This document shows positions 46,874-54,801 of a DNA stretch of 64,000 nucleotides, piece after piece; the stretch's first letter is position 1; the number at the start of each line of letters is the position of its first letter. The DNA comes from Arboricoccus pini (GTDB lineage: Bacteria > Pseudomonadota > Alphaproteobacteria > Geminicoccales > Geminicoccaceae): assembly GCF_900187945.1 (NCBI RefSeq), contig NZ_FYEH01000003.1, positions 1 to 64,000 on the forward strand, read 5' to 3'. The notes below the pieces were generated by a model. That model had not been told where the DNA came from. It searched no databases and was given only the letters and a program-made list of their open reading frames with translations. Both the position numbers and the translations under genes were made by a program.

Positions 46874-47638
46874 GTGGGCGACAAGGGCAGAGCCTCGCGC
46901 CAGGCTGGCGGGGTCGTCGCATGTGTGGACTGCCCCTTGCGCCATCAGGCGGCGTTCCGCCAATTCGCGCCCGAGGAACTGGCGTTTGTTACGCATTTCA
47001 AGGCGGGCGAACTCCAGATCACCGCCGGCACAGACATTCTCCTGGCCGAGCACAACAGCGCCCATCTCTTCACCCTGCTGCGCGGTTGGGCATACCGCTA
47101 CAGCCTGCTGCCCGACGGTCGCCGCCAGATCCTCAATTTTCTCCTCCCCGGGGATTTCATCGGCCTGCAGGCCGGCCTGTTCGACGCCATGCAGCACTCG
47201 GTCGCGGCATTGACGGACGTCACTCTTTGCGTCTTTCAAAGGAGCGAACTCTGGTCGCTCTATCGTGAGCAGCCGAGCCTCGGCTACGATCTCACCTGGC
47301 TTGCCGCCAATGAGGAGGCGCTGGTCGACGCCAACCTCGTCGCCGTGGGCCAGCGCACCGCCTTGGCACGGATCGCCTACCTCATCGTGCAGTTCCATGC
47401 GCGGCTGGAAGGTGTGGGCATGTCGCAGCATGGCCGCTTTGCTTTTCCCTTGACGCAACAGCATGTGGCGGACGCGCTTGGCCTTTCGCTGGTCCACACC
47501 AACAAGACGCTGCGCCGCCTAGTCAAGCTGGGGGCCGTCAAGGTTGGCGGCGGCATGCTGGCCATAGCCAGGCTCGATCAGCTCCGCGCGATCGCCGGCC
47601 TGGAGGAGGCCAAACCGCGTTCGCGCCCCATTCTCTAG
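46874..47638 (+). CDS. Crp/Fnr-family regulator
   Basis: A 254-residue regulator starting with GTG 46874 (GAGG five bases upstream). The N-terminus has CVDCPLRHQAAF, a Cys pair in the place where FNR-type proteins hold part of their [4Fe-4S] ligands. The cyclic-nucleotide-binding-fold domain has FKAGELQITAG, then LLRGWAYRYSLLPDGRRQIL and LPGDFIGLQAGLF. The C-terminal winged helix has LTQQHVADALGLSLVHTNKT. It is FNR-like, of the type responding to oxygen or redox in alphaproteobacteria. Sensing is inferred, because a complete ligand set is not clear. Confidence 0.85.
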   Translation: MGDKGRASRQAGGVVACVDCPLRHQAAFRQFAPEELAFVTHFKAGELQITAGTDILLAEHNSAHLFTLLRGWAYRYSLLPDGRRQILNFLLPGDFIGLQAGLFDAMQHSVAALTDVTLCVFQRSELWSLYREQPSLGYDLTWLAANEEALVDANLVAVGQRTALARIAYLIVQFHARLEGVGMSQHGRFAFPLTQQHVADALGLSLVHTNKTLRRLVKLGAVKVGGGMLAIARLDQLRAIAGLEEAKPRSRPIL

Positions 47639-47645
47639 GACGGCG

Positions 47646-48410
47646 ATGATCGACGCCTCGCGCCTTCGCCAACTCGAGCGCACGGCCCTTCTAGCTTGGC
47701 CGCCCGCGACGCTCGAGGTGATCGATGGCTGGCAGGTCCGCCGCGACGCCGACATCTCCAAACGCTGCAATGCCTGTTCCGCCTCGTTCCCCTATGTGGG
47801 CCCCTATGCCGGCCGCGACGTCGGCACCAGCATCGCTCGCGTGGAGGCATGGTATCGAGGCCAGGGCAACGAGCCGCTCTTCCAATTGACGGCGGCGGCC
47901 GAGCCCTGCGACCTTGCCATCCGCCTCGATCAGGCGGGCTATCGGTGTTTCGGGACGACCTCCGTCATGACGAGGCCCGTCCAACCGCCGCTTGCTGTCA
48001 AAAGCGACGTGTCGATCCTGCTCGAAGGACGACCGACGCAACTGGCCATGGCGGGGTTGATCGACCAGCGTTGGCCCGCCGGCCCGCGCACTGCCCGGGC
48101 CGCCCTGTTCAATCGCGTAAGGCTACCCATGGTTCTGGCCGTGGCGATCCTGGGCGATCGGCCGGTTGGCGGTGGCTATGCCGCGATCGACCGCGAGACG
48201 GTGTTCCTTGCCAGTATCCGCGTCGAGCCCGCCCATCGCGGCCGGCGCATAGGTCGTGCCGTCCTGGCCCGCCTGCTGGCCTGGGCGGCTGGCATGGGTG
48301 CCAAGGAAGCGATGCTGCAGGTGGAGCGCGAAAACGCCACAGCCCGCGCTCTCTATGAGCAAGCGGGATTTTCGAGCGCCTATGACTACTGGTACCATCG
48401 ACCGAATTGA
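47646..48410 (+). CDS. GNAT-family N-acetyltransferase
   Basis: A 254-residue acetyltransferase. The N-terminal half (RQLERTALLAWPPATLEVID, then RRDADISKRCNACSASF) is a non-canonical domain. The C-terminal half is a classical GNAT fold: VFLASIRVEPAHRGRRIGRA is the acetyl-CoA pyrophosphate loop (motif A, R-x-x-G-x-G-like), followed by LLAWAAGMGAKEAMLQVERE and NATARALYEQAGFSSAYDYW (motif B). It lies eight bases after the Crp/Fnr gene, so they are probably one transcript. The acceptor substrate is unknown. Confidence 0.85.
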   Translation: MIDASRLRQLERTALLAWPPATLEVIDGWQVRRDADISKRCNACSASFPYVGPYAGRDVGTSIARVEAWYRGQGNEPLFQLTAAAEPCDLAIRLDQAGYRCFGTTSVMTRPVQPPLAVKSDVSILLEGRPTQLAMAGLIDQRWPAGPRTARAALFNRVRLPMVLAVAILGDRPVGGGYAAIDRETVFLASIRVEPAHRGRRIGRAVLARLLAWAAGMGAKEAMLQVERENATARALYEQAGFSSAYDYWYHRPN

Positions 48411-48449
48411 GGGTTGGCCGCCCGCCTGGACCGGCCATGGGAGAAGACA

Positions 48450-49331
48450 ATGCGCCATTGGCTCTTCTGGGCCGCCATGGCCCTGACGCTCGGCACCGGC
48501 GCGGCCCGGGCGGAAGGCATCGTCGTGCTCGAGAGCGACCTTGGCGACGAGGTCGAGGTCGCCGCCTTGAAGGGCCTTATCTTCGGAGTCGATCGCGGGC
48601 TCAACGTCGTTGATCTCAGCCACGATGTCCCGTCGCAGGATATCTGGATCGGCGCCTACCAACTAAGCCAAGTCGTGCCCTCCTGGCCGGCGGGCACCGT
48701 TTTCGTCGGTATCGTCGATGCTGATGCCAACCGCCCGGCCTTGGTGGCGCGCCTCAAGACCGGCCAGATCGTGGTTGGCCCCGACAATGGCCTCCTAACC
48801 CTCCTGGCTGACCAGCCAGGCCTGGCGGATGTCAGGCAGCTACAGCCCGACCTCGTCCAGAAGCCTCCCTTCGAGAGCCCGAGGAAATTCGCCGCCCGAG
48901 ATCGCTTCGCCATGGCGGGAGCCCTGCTGGCCGCCAACAAGCTAAGTTTCGATCAGGCCGGTCCGCCACTGGGCGAGCCCGTCATGATCCCCTATACGCA
49001 TGCTACCTTCGTGGACGGCGAGGTGGTCGGCACCATCCCCGACATCGACCCCGACCAGGGCGATGCCAAGACCAACATCGGCAGCGACCTTCTTGCCAAG
49101 CTGTCTCTGCGGGAGGGCGAGCGCGTCCACGCACGGATCGACCAGGACAAGCACACAATCTGGGAAGGCAATCTCGTCCTGGCGCGTGCCCCTGGCGATG
49201 TGCCCGAGGGAGACTCCTTCGTTTATGTGGACGAGCACGACCGAGTGGCGCTGGGTGTAAACATGGGGAGCTTCGCCGACCAGAACGGCATCGGCGCCGG
49301 TCCGGACTGGACCTTGAGCCTGCGCAAATAG
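48450..49331 (+). CDS. Exported SAM-hydrolase-family protein (DUF62)
   Basis: A 293-residue protein of the SAM hydroxide adenosyltransferase/halogenase family. Conserved segments are LESDLGDEVEVAALKG (the family's Asp), VVDLSHDVPSQDIWIGAYQL, GTVFVGIVDADANRP, QIVVGPDNGLLTLLAD and PYTHATFVDGEVVGTIPDID. An N-terminal signal (LFWAAMALTLGTGAARA) implies periplasmic export, although cytosolic SAM is the usual substrate. GGGAGA seven bases before ATG 48450 and the signal peptide decide this start over an in-frame ATG at 48414. It lies 40 bases after the GNAT gene. Confidence 0.8.
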   Translation: MRHWLFWAAMALTLGTGAARAEGIVVLESDLGDEVEVAALKGLIFGVDRGLNVVDLSHDVPSQDIWIGAYQLSQVVPSWPAGTVFVGIVDADANRPALVARLKTGQIVVGPDNGLLTLLADQPGLADVRQLQPDLVQKPPFESPRKFAARDRFAMAGALLAANKLSFDQAGPPLGEPVMIPYTHATFVDGEVVGTIPDIDPDQGDAKTNIGSDLLAKLSLREGERVHARIDQDKHTIWEGNLVLARAPGDVPEGDSFVYVDEHDRVALGVNMGSFADQNGIGAGPDWTLSLRK

Positions 49332-49452
49332 TTGCTGCCTTCAGGCATACGGGTAGGCCCCTAACCCATGAGCCGCGAGAACGACTCCGGAGCGAGCATC
49401 CAGGCCGCGCATGATTCCGACCTCTAGCGGCAGCGAGCCTGGCTGGCACCGG

Positions 49453-50835
49453 ATGAGCGAAGGCGCGACGCCGCGATCTGCCCCTACGGGCGCACTTGCC
49501 TGGCGGCTCCTCGTAGTGCTGCCACTCCTCGCTGTCCTTTTCGGCTGCGCCAGTACCCGGCGGGCCCAGGAGGTGGCTCTGTGCCGGGAAGCGACGCTGG
49601 CCCTCCAGCCGAAGGACGCCAGTCTCGAGTTCGTCGCGGCAACTGACACCCTACCGGCCGTGCCGGAGAGCGTCGTTGTCAGCTATCGCGTCCCTGGCTT
49701 GCCGCCCGCCCATCCGGCACCGCTGCCCGACCGGCAAGGATCGCACGCCCCGTCACTTGGGAGCGACTGGACGATCTGTCGTTTCGAGGTCCGCTCGGCC
49801 CTGGCATCGCCTTTGCTCGTGGAGCTCACAACAAGCCGGGATGGCCTGATTGGCCAGGCCGTCCTATTCTATCTTCGCACCTACGCGCTGGGCCAGCCGA
49901 CCGGCCTGCCCTACAGCTTCGCGCCGCGCTCGCCCCTGCCGCTCATCGTTCAACAGACCGTGAATGGCATGCGCGAGGGAGCGCTCATTGCGCTGCTGGC
50001 GATGGGCCTGACCCTTATACTCGCCCATACAGGCCGGCTGCATCTGACCTTGGGCGATATCGGCACCGCTGCGGCCTTGACCACGCTGCTCCTGACGACC
50101 TTCCTGACCGGTGCCGGTGCCCTTCCCCTCTGGCTGACACTGATCTTGACCATCGCAGTTGGCGTCAGCAGCGGCGCGCTCTTGGCACTCACCGCCGGGA
50201 GCGGCGCCTTCGGCCGACTCTGGCGGACAGCCGGCATAACTCCCCTCATCGCCTCTGTCGGCATATCGGTGGCCCTTCGCGAAAGCGCGCTGCTGGTCTT
50301 GGGTAAAGGACCGGCTTGGCTGAGCGCCTTGCTGCCGCAGCCGCTGAGGGCGAGCCTGGCGGGCGGCATCACTCTGCCGAGTGCGGCATCCCTCAATCTT
50401 CTGGTCGCCATCCTGACCTGCCTGGCACTTGGCGGCCTGATGCGCTTCGCGCGCTTTGGCAGCGCCGTCCGGGCAATCGCCGACGATCTTTCCATCGCAG
50501 CCTTCGACGGCGTGCGAACCCAGCGCGTCAGCGCGCTGGTCTTCACACTCTGCGGTGCCTGTGCCGGCCTTGCCGGCGCCCTGACGCTGCTCAGCTATGG
50601 GACGATGGACAGCGAGGGTGGCCTCATCCTCAGCCTTAAGGCCATGGCCGCAGCCGTCCTGGGCGGCATTGGCAGCCTTTCAGGCGCGCTCCTGGTCGGC
50701 CTTTTGATCGGCGTCATGGCGAGCCTCTGGTCCGCCTATCTCGATCCCGCCTATCGCGACGTCGCCGTCCTTGCCGTCCTGGCCCTCCTCCTGGTCTTGC
50801 GGCCGCTGGGCGGCGCGCCGGGCGCGCCTCGCTGA
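49453..50835 (+). CDS. LivH-like ABC permease with an N-terminal exported domain
   Basis: A 460-residue protein. The C-terminal 290 residues form a LivH-type branched-chain permease: IVQQTVNGMREGALIALLAM, SAVRAIADDLSIAAFDGVRT and LKAMAAAVLGGIGSLSGALL. Before it, about 160 residues are not permease-like. A hydrophobic segment with LLAVLFGCAS (Cys32) resembles a lipobox, followed by a soluble domain (CREATLALQPKDASLEFVAA, ICRFEVRSALASPLLVEL). An in-frame ATG at 49411 would add 14 residues. No LivM, LivG, LivF or binding-protein partner is adjacent, so it might work with a distant set or be a divergent system. Confidence 0.75.
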   Translation: MSEGATPRSAPTGALAWRLLVVLPLLAVLFGCASTRRAQEVALCREATLALQPKDASLEFVAATDTLPAVPESVVVSYRVPGLPPAHPAPLPDRQGSHAPSLGSDWTICRFEVRSALASPLLVELTTSRDGLIGQAVLFYLRTYALGQPTGLPYSFAPRSPLPLIVQQTVNGMREGALIALLAMGLTLILAHTGRLHLTLGDIGTAAALTTLLLTTFLTGAGALPLWLTLILTIAVGVSSGALLALTAGSGAFGRLWRTAGITPLIASVGISVALRESALLVLGKGPAWLSALLPQPLRASLAGGITLPSAASLNLLVAILTCLALGGLMRFARFGSAVRAIADDLSIAAFDGVRTQRVSALVFTLCGACAGLAGALTLLSYGTMDSEGGLILSLKAMAAAVLGGIGSLSGALLVGLLIGVMASLWSAYLDPAYRDVAVLAVLALLLVLRPLGGAPGAPR

Positions 50836-51183
50836 GGGCCGTCCTTTGGAATACCAGGCAAAGACTTCCTGCTGGCGGGCGGCGACGAAGGCGGCCGCTG
50901 CCTCGCCGCTGTCCGCGCCATCGTAGAGCCCCTCGCGTCTGAGCGCCGTGAAATAGCCGGCCCCCGGCATGCCGTCCGACTTGCGCACCACCAAGACGGC
51001 GAGATCGGGGCCACCATCGGCCTCGACGAGACGACAGGCTTCACCCAGATCACGACAAAGAGCGCCAACGCTGACCCTGGTCACCTTGCGGCCGAAAAAG
51101 GTCAAGATCTGGCCATAGGTCAACGCACGGCCTTCGCCAGCCGCCCGCTCCAGCACTGCCTTGAGCTTGCCGATCTCGACCAA
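50680..51183 (-). CDS. Hypothetical protein, convergent overlap with permease
   Basis: A protein of 167 residues from TTG 51183, which has GAGGAG just before it (VEIGKLKAVLERAAGEGRAL at the N-terminus); ATG 51210 would add nine residues. The folded part (TYGQILTFFGRKVTRVSVGA, LCRDLGEACRLVEADGGPDL, MPGAGYFTALRREGLYDG) runs to about residue 110. The last 45 or so residues (from ARRARRAAQ, basic then acidic) lie antisense to the permease 3' end, overlapping it by about 155 bases. I do not recognise the family; the N-terminal part resembles a winged-helix. Confidence 0.55.
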   Translation of the reverse strand: MVEIGKLKAVLERAAGEGRALTYGQILTFFGRKVTRVSVGALCRDLGEACRLVEADGGPDLAVLVVRKSDGMPGAGYFTALRREGLYDGADSGEAAAAFVAARQQEVFAWYSKGRPSARRARRAAQRPQDQEEGQDGKDGDVAIGGIEIGGPEARHDADQKADQERA

Positions 51184-51455
51184 GTTCTCTCCTCTTTGAT
51201 TTTGGCGCATGCCTGCATGGCAAAAGCCATGCTTCAAGAATTCGACGCCGGCGGCTAGGGCTGCGCTCCCTTCGCGCTCACCCATTCGAATCGGGGGGCC
51301 AGCGGAGGGCACAGGCTCTGGCGCGCCTCAATTCTTGTCGCCCACGCGCCGCACCCTCTAGACTAGATCATTGCGGCAGTCATTTGGCTTGGCCCCGGCA
51401 AGGGGGCCGCACCATATGACTGCCGCCAACAATGCGCGAGCAAGCCGGCCGCTCC

Positions 51456-54305
51456 ATGGAATCTTCGATCTACGCCTTCGTCAAACGCTATAGCTGGCGT
51501 CAACAGCTCATCATTCTTGGCATGAGCGCTGTCCTCCTGCCCTTGAACTACGTGACGCTGGAACTGCCAAAGACAATCGTCAACCGGGCCCTGGGTGAGA
51601 ACGCCACACCTCATTACATGGGGTATAATTTCGATCGCCTGAATCTCCTTTGGCTGCTCTGCGGCCTCTTCCTGGCGGCGGTCGTCGTCAGCGGCGGTTT
51701 GAAATACATCGTCAACGTTTATGCCGGCATCGTCTCCGAACGGATGCTGCGCCGACTGCGCTACCAGCTCTACGAGCACATGCTGCGCTTTCCCCTGGCC
51801 CAGTTCCGCCGGACCAGCCAGGGCGAGATCGTGCAGATGATCAATGCCGAGACGGAACCGCTCGGCGGCTTCGTCGCCGAGGCGGTCTCGACGCCCGGGC
51901 TGCAAGGCGGCACGCTGCTCACGACGCTGGTCTTTATCTTCGTGCAGAATCCGATCCTGGGCATGGCCGCGATAGCCCTCTACCCCTTGCAGATCTACTT
52001 GATCCCCAAGCTGCAGCGGCAGGTCAACCAGTTGGGCAAGCTCAGGGTGCAGCAGGTCCGCCGCAATGCTGAGCGGATCAGCGAGACCGTCCAGGGCGCG
52101 CGCGACATCCACGCCAACGACGGCACCCGCTACGAGCGCGCCCGCATGGCGCAGCAACTGGGCGAGGTCTTCTGGATCCGCTTCGACATCTACAAGAAGA
52201 AGTTCCTGATCAAGTTCCTGAATAACTTCATGGCACAGTTCGGGCCCTTCCTCTTCTATTCCGTTGGCGGCTATCTGGTGCTCCAGGGCAGCATCACGCT
52301 GGGCGCCCTGGTTGCCATCGTCTCGGCGCACAAGGACATTTCCGCCCCCTGGAAGGAGCTCCTGGCGTTCTACCAGGGTGCCTACGACGTAAAGATCAAA
52401 TACGAGCAGGTCGTCACTCAGTTCATGCCCCCCGATCTCAGGCGCGCATCCCGCCTGGACGGCGACGCGAACGAGCGGCTCAAGATTGAGACGAACCTCA
52501 AGGTCAGCAAGCTCTCGCTCCAGGACGAGAACGGCGACGTGCTCTTGGAGAACATCGATCTCGAGGTCGAGCTGCCGACGCGACTGGCCGTGATCGGACC
52601 GGCCGGCAGCGGCAAGGAGGATCTGATCCTCACGCTGGCCGGCCTGCACGTGCCAACCACCGGCAAGGTGACGATCGGCGGACGTGATCTGGAAGAGCTG
52701 CCAGAAGCAGTGCTAGGACGCGCCATCGGCTTCATCGGCAGCCAGCCCTACATCTTCGCCGGCACAATCTATCGTAACCTCGTCTACGGCTTGATGCACG
52801 AGCCCGTGGCACCTCGCCCGAACGTGGACGAGGAAGCTTATAAGCGCGACTTGAGCGAATCCAGGCTCTCGGGCAACACGACGCTCGATGTCGAGGCGGA
52901 TTGGCTGGGCTTTGACGAACTGGGCCTAACCAAGCCCGCCCAGCGGCGCGCCGAGGTCATGCGCGCCTTGGATCTCGCCCTCTTGAGCGACGATGTTTAT
53001 CGCCTGGGCCTGCGCGGCCGGGTCGGGAAGGCACTCAGCCCCGAATCGGTGGAGCGTATCCTCGAAGCGCGCCGCCTGGTCGAGGAGCGGCTCAACCAGG
53101 ATCCGAAGCTGCGAAGGTTGATCGAACGCTTCGATCAGGATCGCTACAACGACAACGCAACGCTGGCCGAAAACCTCCTCTTTGGCACGCTACGCGGCGA
53201 CGATTTCGATGCCGACCATCTGACCCAGTATCCCTACGTGCTGGAGACACTGGCACGTACCGGTCTGGATAAGGAGTTGATGAGCGTCGGCCTCAAGATC
53301 GCCGAGACGATGGTCGAGCTTTTCGCCGACCTGCCGCCCGATCACGATTACTACCGCCAGTTCAGCTTCATCGCCGCCGACGACCTGCCCTATTACCGCG
53401 CCTTGGTCAGCCGAGCCCAGCCCGGGCGTCTCGACAAGCTTCGCCGGGCCGACCAGGAGCGGCTCTTGATGCTGCCCTTCAAGCTCGTCGAGACCCGCCA
53501 CCGGCTTGGTCTCCTGACCGAGGACCTCAAGGCCAAGGTCGTGGCAGCCCGCCACGATTTCCGCGAGCATCTACCCGAACGCCTGATCGACCGAGTCGAC
53601 TTCTTCGATCCCGACCGCCTCAACGAGGCCTCAAGCGTCCAGGACAATATCATCTTCGGCCGGATCGCTCTCGGCCAGGCGGGCGCCCAGCAGCGGATCG
53701 GCCAGCTCATCGCCGACATCATCGACGAATTAGAGCTCAAACCCTTCATCATCGAGATCGGACTGGAGGCACAGGTCGGGGTAAGTGGCAGTCGGCTGCC
53801 GGTGGCCCAGCGCCAGAAGCTGGCGATCGCCCGGGCGATCCTGAAGCGGCCCGAGATGCTGATCGTAGCCGACGCCACGGGTCCGCTCGATATTGGCGAG
53901 CAGCCCCAGGTGCGCGACAATATCCTCAAGGAGTTCGAGGGCCGGACGGTTGTCTGGGCACTCCACCAGCATGAATGGGCCCGCGACTTCGAGCACGTGG
54001 CCGTCATGGACCATGGCCGGTTGCGCGCCTTTGGCGGCTATGACGAGGTGATGGCCAAGATCGAGGGGCCGTCCGCCGCGCCTACCGGCGAGGCGGCTAA
54101 CGACCGGGCGGACGAACTCGGGAATGCCAACCAGTCCGACGCCGCCCCGGTGGCCGAGGCCGCTGACCGCGCTAGCCACGCGGCCGAGGAGGGCGAGCCC
54201 GGCGGCAGTACCCAGTCGGGAGAAAAGACTAGCGGCACGGCCCGCGCTGCCGATAGCAAGGAGCAGAGACGCCGCGAGGGCGTGCCTGCCTCGCCCGCCG
54301 AATGA
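51456..54305 (+). CDS. Divergent ABC exporter with an altered nucleotide-binding domain
   Basis: A protein of 949 residues from ATG 51456; an in-frame ATG at 51432 would add eight. Residues about 10-320 form a six-helix ABC exporter membrane domain (LPLNYVTLELPKTIVNRAL, FRRTSQGEIVQMINAETEPL, AQFGPFLFYSVGGYLVLQGS). The ATPase domain is altered: Walker A is GPAGSGKE (Glu for Ser/Thr), the signature is replaced by SGSRLPVAQRQKLAIARAIL, and Walker B ends VADAT (Ala for Glu, about residue 807). Between the Q-loop (IGSQPYIFAGTIY) and the signature lie some 350 residues instead of about 60, with three N-x-x-x-G motifs (RNLVYG, ENLLFG, DNIIFG). Next genes encode cyclic-nucleotide proteins. Confidence 0.85.
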   Translation: MESSIYAFVKRYSWRQQLIILGMSAVLLPLNYVTLELPKTIVNRALGENATPHYMGYNFDRLNLLWLLCGLFLAAVVVSGGLKYIVNVYAGIVSERMLRRLRYQLYEHMLRFPLAQFRRTSQGEIVQMINAETEPLGGFVAEAVSTPGLQGGTLLTTLVFIFVQNPILGMAAIALYPLQIYLIPKLQRQVNQLGKLRVQQVRRNAERISETVQGARDIHANDGTRYERARMAQQLGEVFWIRFDIYKKKFLIKFLNNFMAQFGPFLFYSVGGYLVLQGSITLGALVAIVSAHKDISAPWKELLAFYQGAYDVKIKYEQVVTQFMPPDLRRASRLDGDANERLKIETNLKVSKLSLQDENGDVLLENIDLEVELPTRLAVIGPAGSGKEDLILTLAGLHVPTTGKVTIGGRDLEELPEAVLGRAIGFIGSQPYIFAGTIYRNLVYGLMHEPVAPRPNVDEEAYKRDLSESRLSGNTTLDVEADWLGFDELGLTKPAQRRAEVMRALDLALLSDDVYRLGLRGRVGKALSPESVERILEARRLVEERLNQDPKLRRLIERFDQDRYNDNATLAENLLFGTLRGDDFDADHLTQYPYVLETLARTGLDKELMSVGLKIAETMVELFADLPPDHDYYRQFSFIAADDLPYYRALVSRAQPGRLDKLRRADQERLLMLPFKLVETRHRLGLLTEDLKAKVVAARHDFREHLPERLIDRVDFFDPDRLNEASSVQDNIIFGRIALGQAGAQQRIGQLIADIIDELELKPFIIEIGLEAQVGVSGSRLPVAQRQKLAIARAILKRPEMLIVADATGPLDIGEQPQVRDNILKEFEGRTVVWALHQHEWARDFEHVAVMDHGRLRAFGGYDEVMAKIEGPSAAPTGEAANDRADELGNANQSDAAPVAEAADRASHAAEEGEPGGSTQSGEKTSGTARAADSKEQRRREGVPASPAE

Positions 54306-54336
54306 CGCCACCCATCGTCCATCCGAGGAGCCGCCG

Positions 54337-54801
54337 ATGAGCCTGCAGCGTGATGTCGAGGTCCTGCGCGGCGTCCCTCTCTTTGCCAAGATCGAGCCCG
54401 CCAAGCTCAAACTGCTGGCATTCACCAGCGAGCATATCGAGTTCCTGGACGGCGAGGACATCTGCAAGGAGGGCGAACTGGGCGATGCCGCCTACATCCT
54501 CCTGGACGGTAAGGCGCTGGTCCAGGTGCTGACGGAGCAAGGCCGGGTCACGGTGGCGACGGTCAAGAAGAACGACATCGTGGGCGAGATTGCCATTCTT
54601 TGCGACGTTCCCCGCACCGCCACGGTGACGGCGGACGGCCGGGTCATGGCGCTACGCATCTCCAAGGACGGATTTTTCCACCTAGTTCAGCAATTCCCCC
54701 AGGTCGCGGTCGAAGTCATGCACGAGTTGGCGGCCCGCTTGCACCAGACGACCCAGCAGCTCATCCAAAGCGCGGCCGGCAAGGCCGCCAGTCGGTCATG
54801 A
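54337..54801 (+). CDS. Cyclic-nucleotide-binding protein
   Basis: A 154-residue single-domain cNMP-binding protein with no DNA-binding or enzymatic domain. The binding cassette is complete: ELGDAAYILLDGKALVQVL and the phosphate-binding cassette DIVGEIAILCDVPRTATVTA, in which Glu and Arg contact the cyclic nucleotide. It starts 31 bases after the ABC gene with GAGGAG upstream, and overlaps the cyclase gene by ATGA. The natural reading is a cAMP or cGMP receptor that regulates the adjacent ABC protein. This is inferred from position only. Confidence 0.9.
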   Translation: MSLQRDVEVLRGVPLFAKIEPAKLKLLAFTSEHIEFLDGEDICKEGELGDAAYILLDGKALVQVLTEQGRVTVATVKKNDIVGEIAILCDVPRTATVTADGRVMALRISKDGFFHLVQQFPQVAVEVMHELAARLHQTTQQLIQSAAGKAASRS

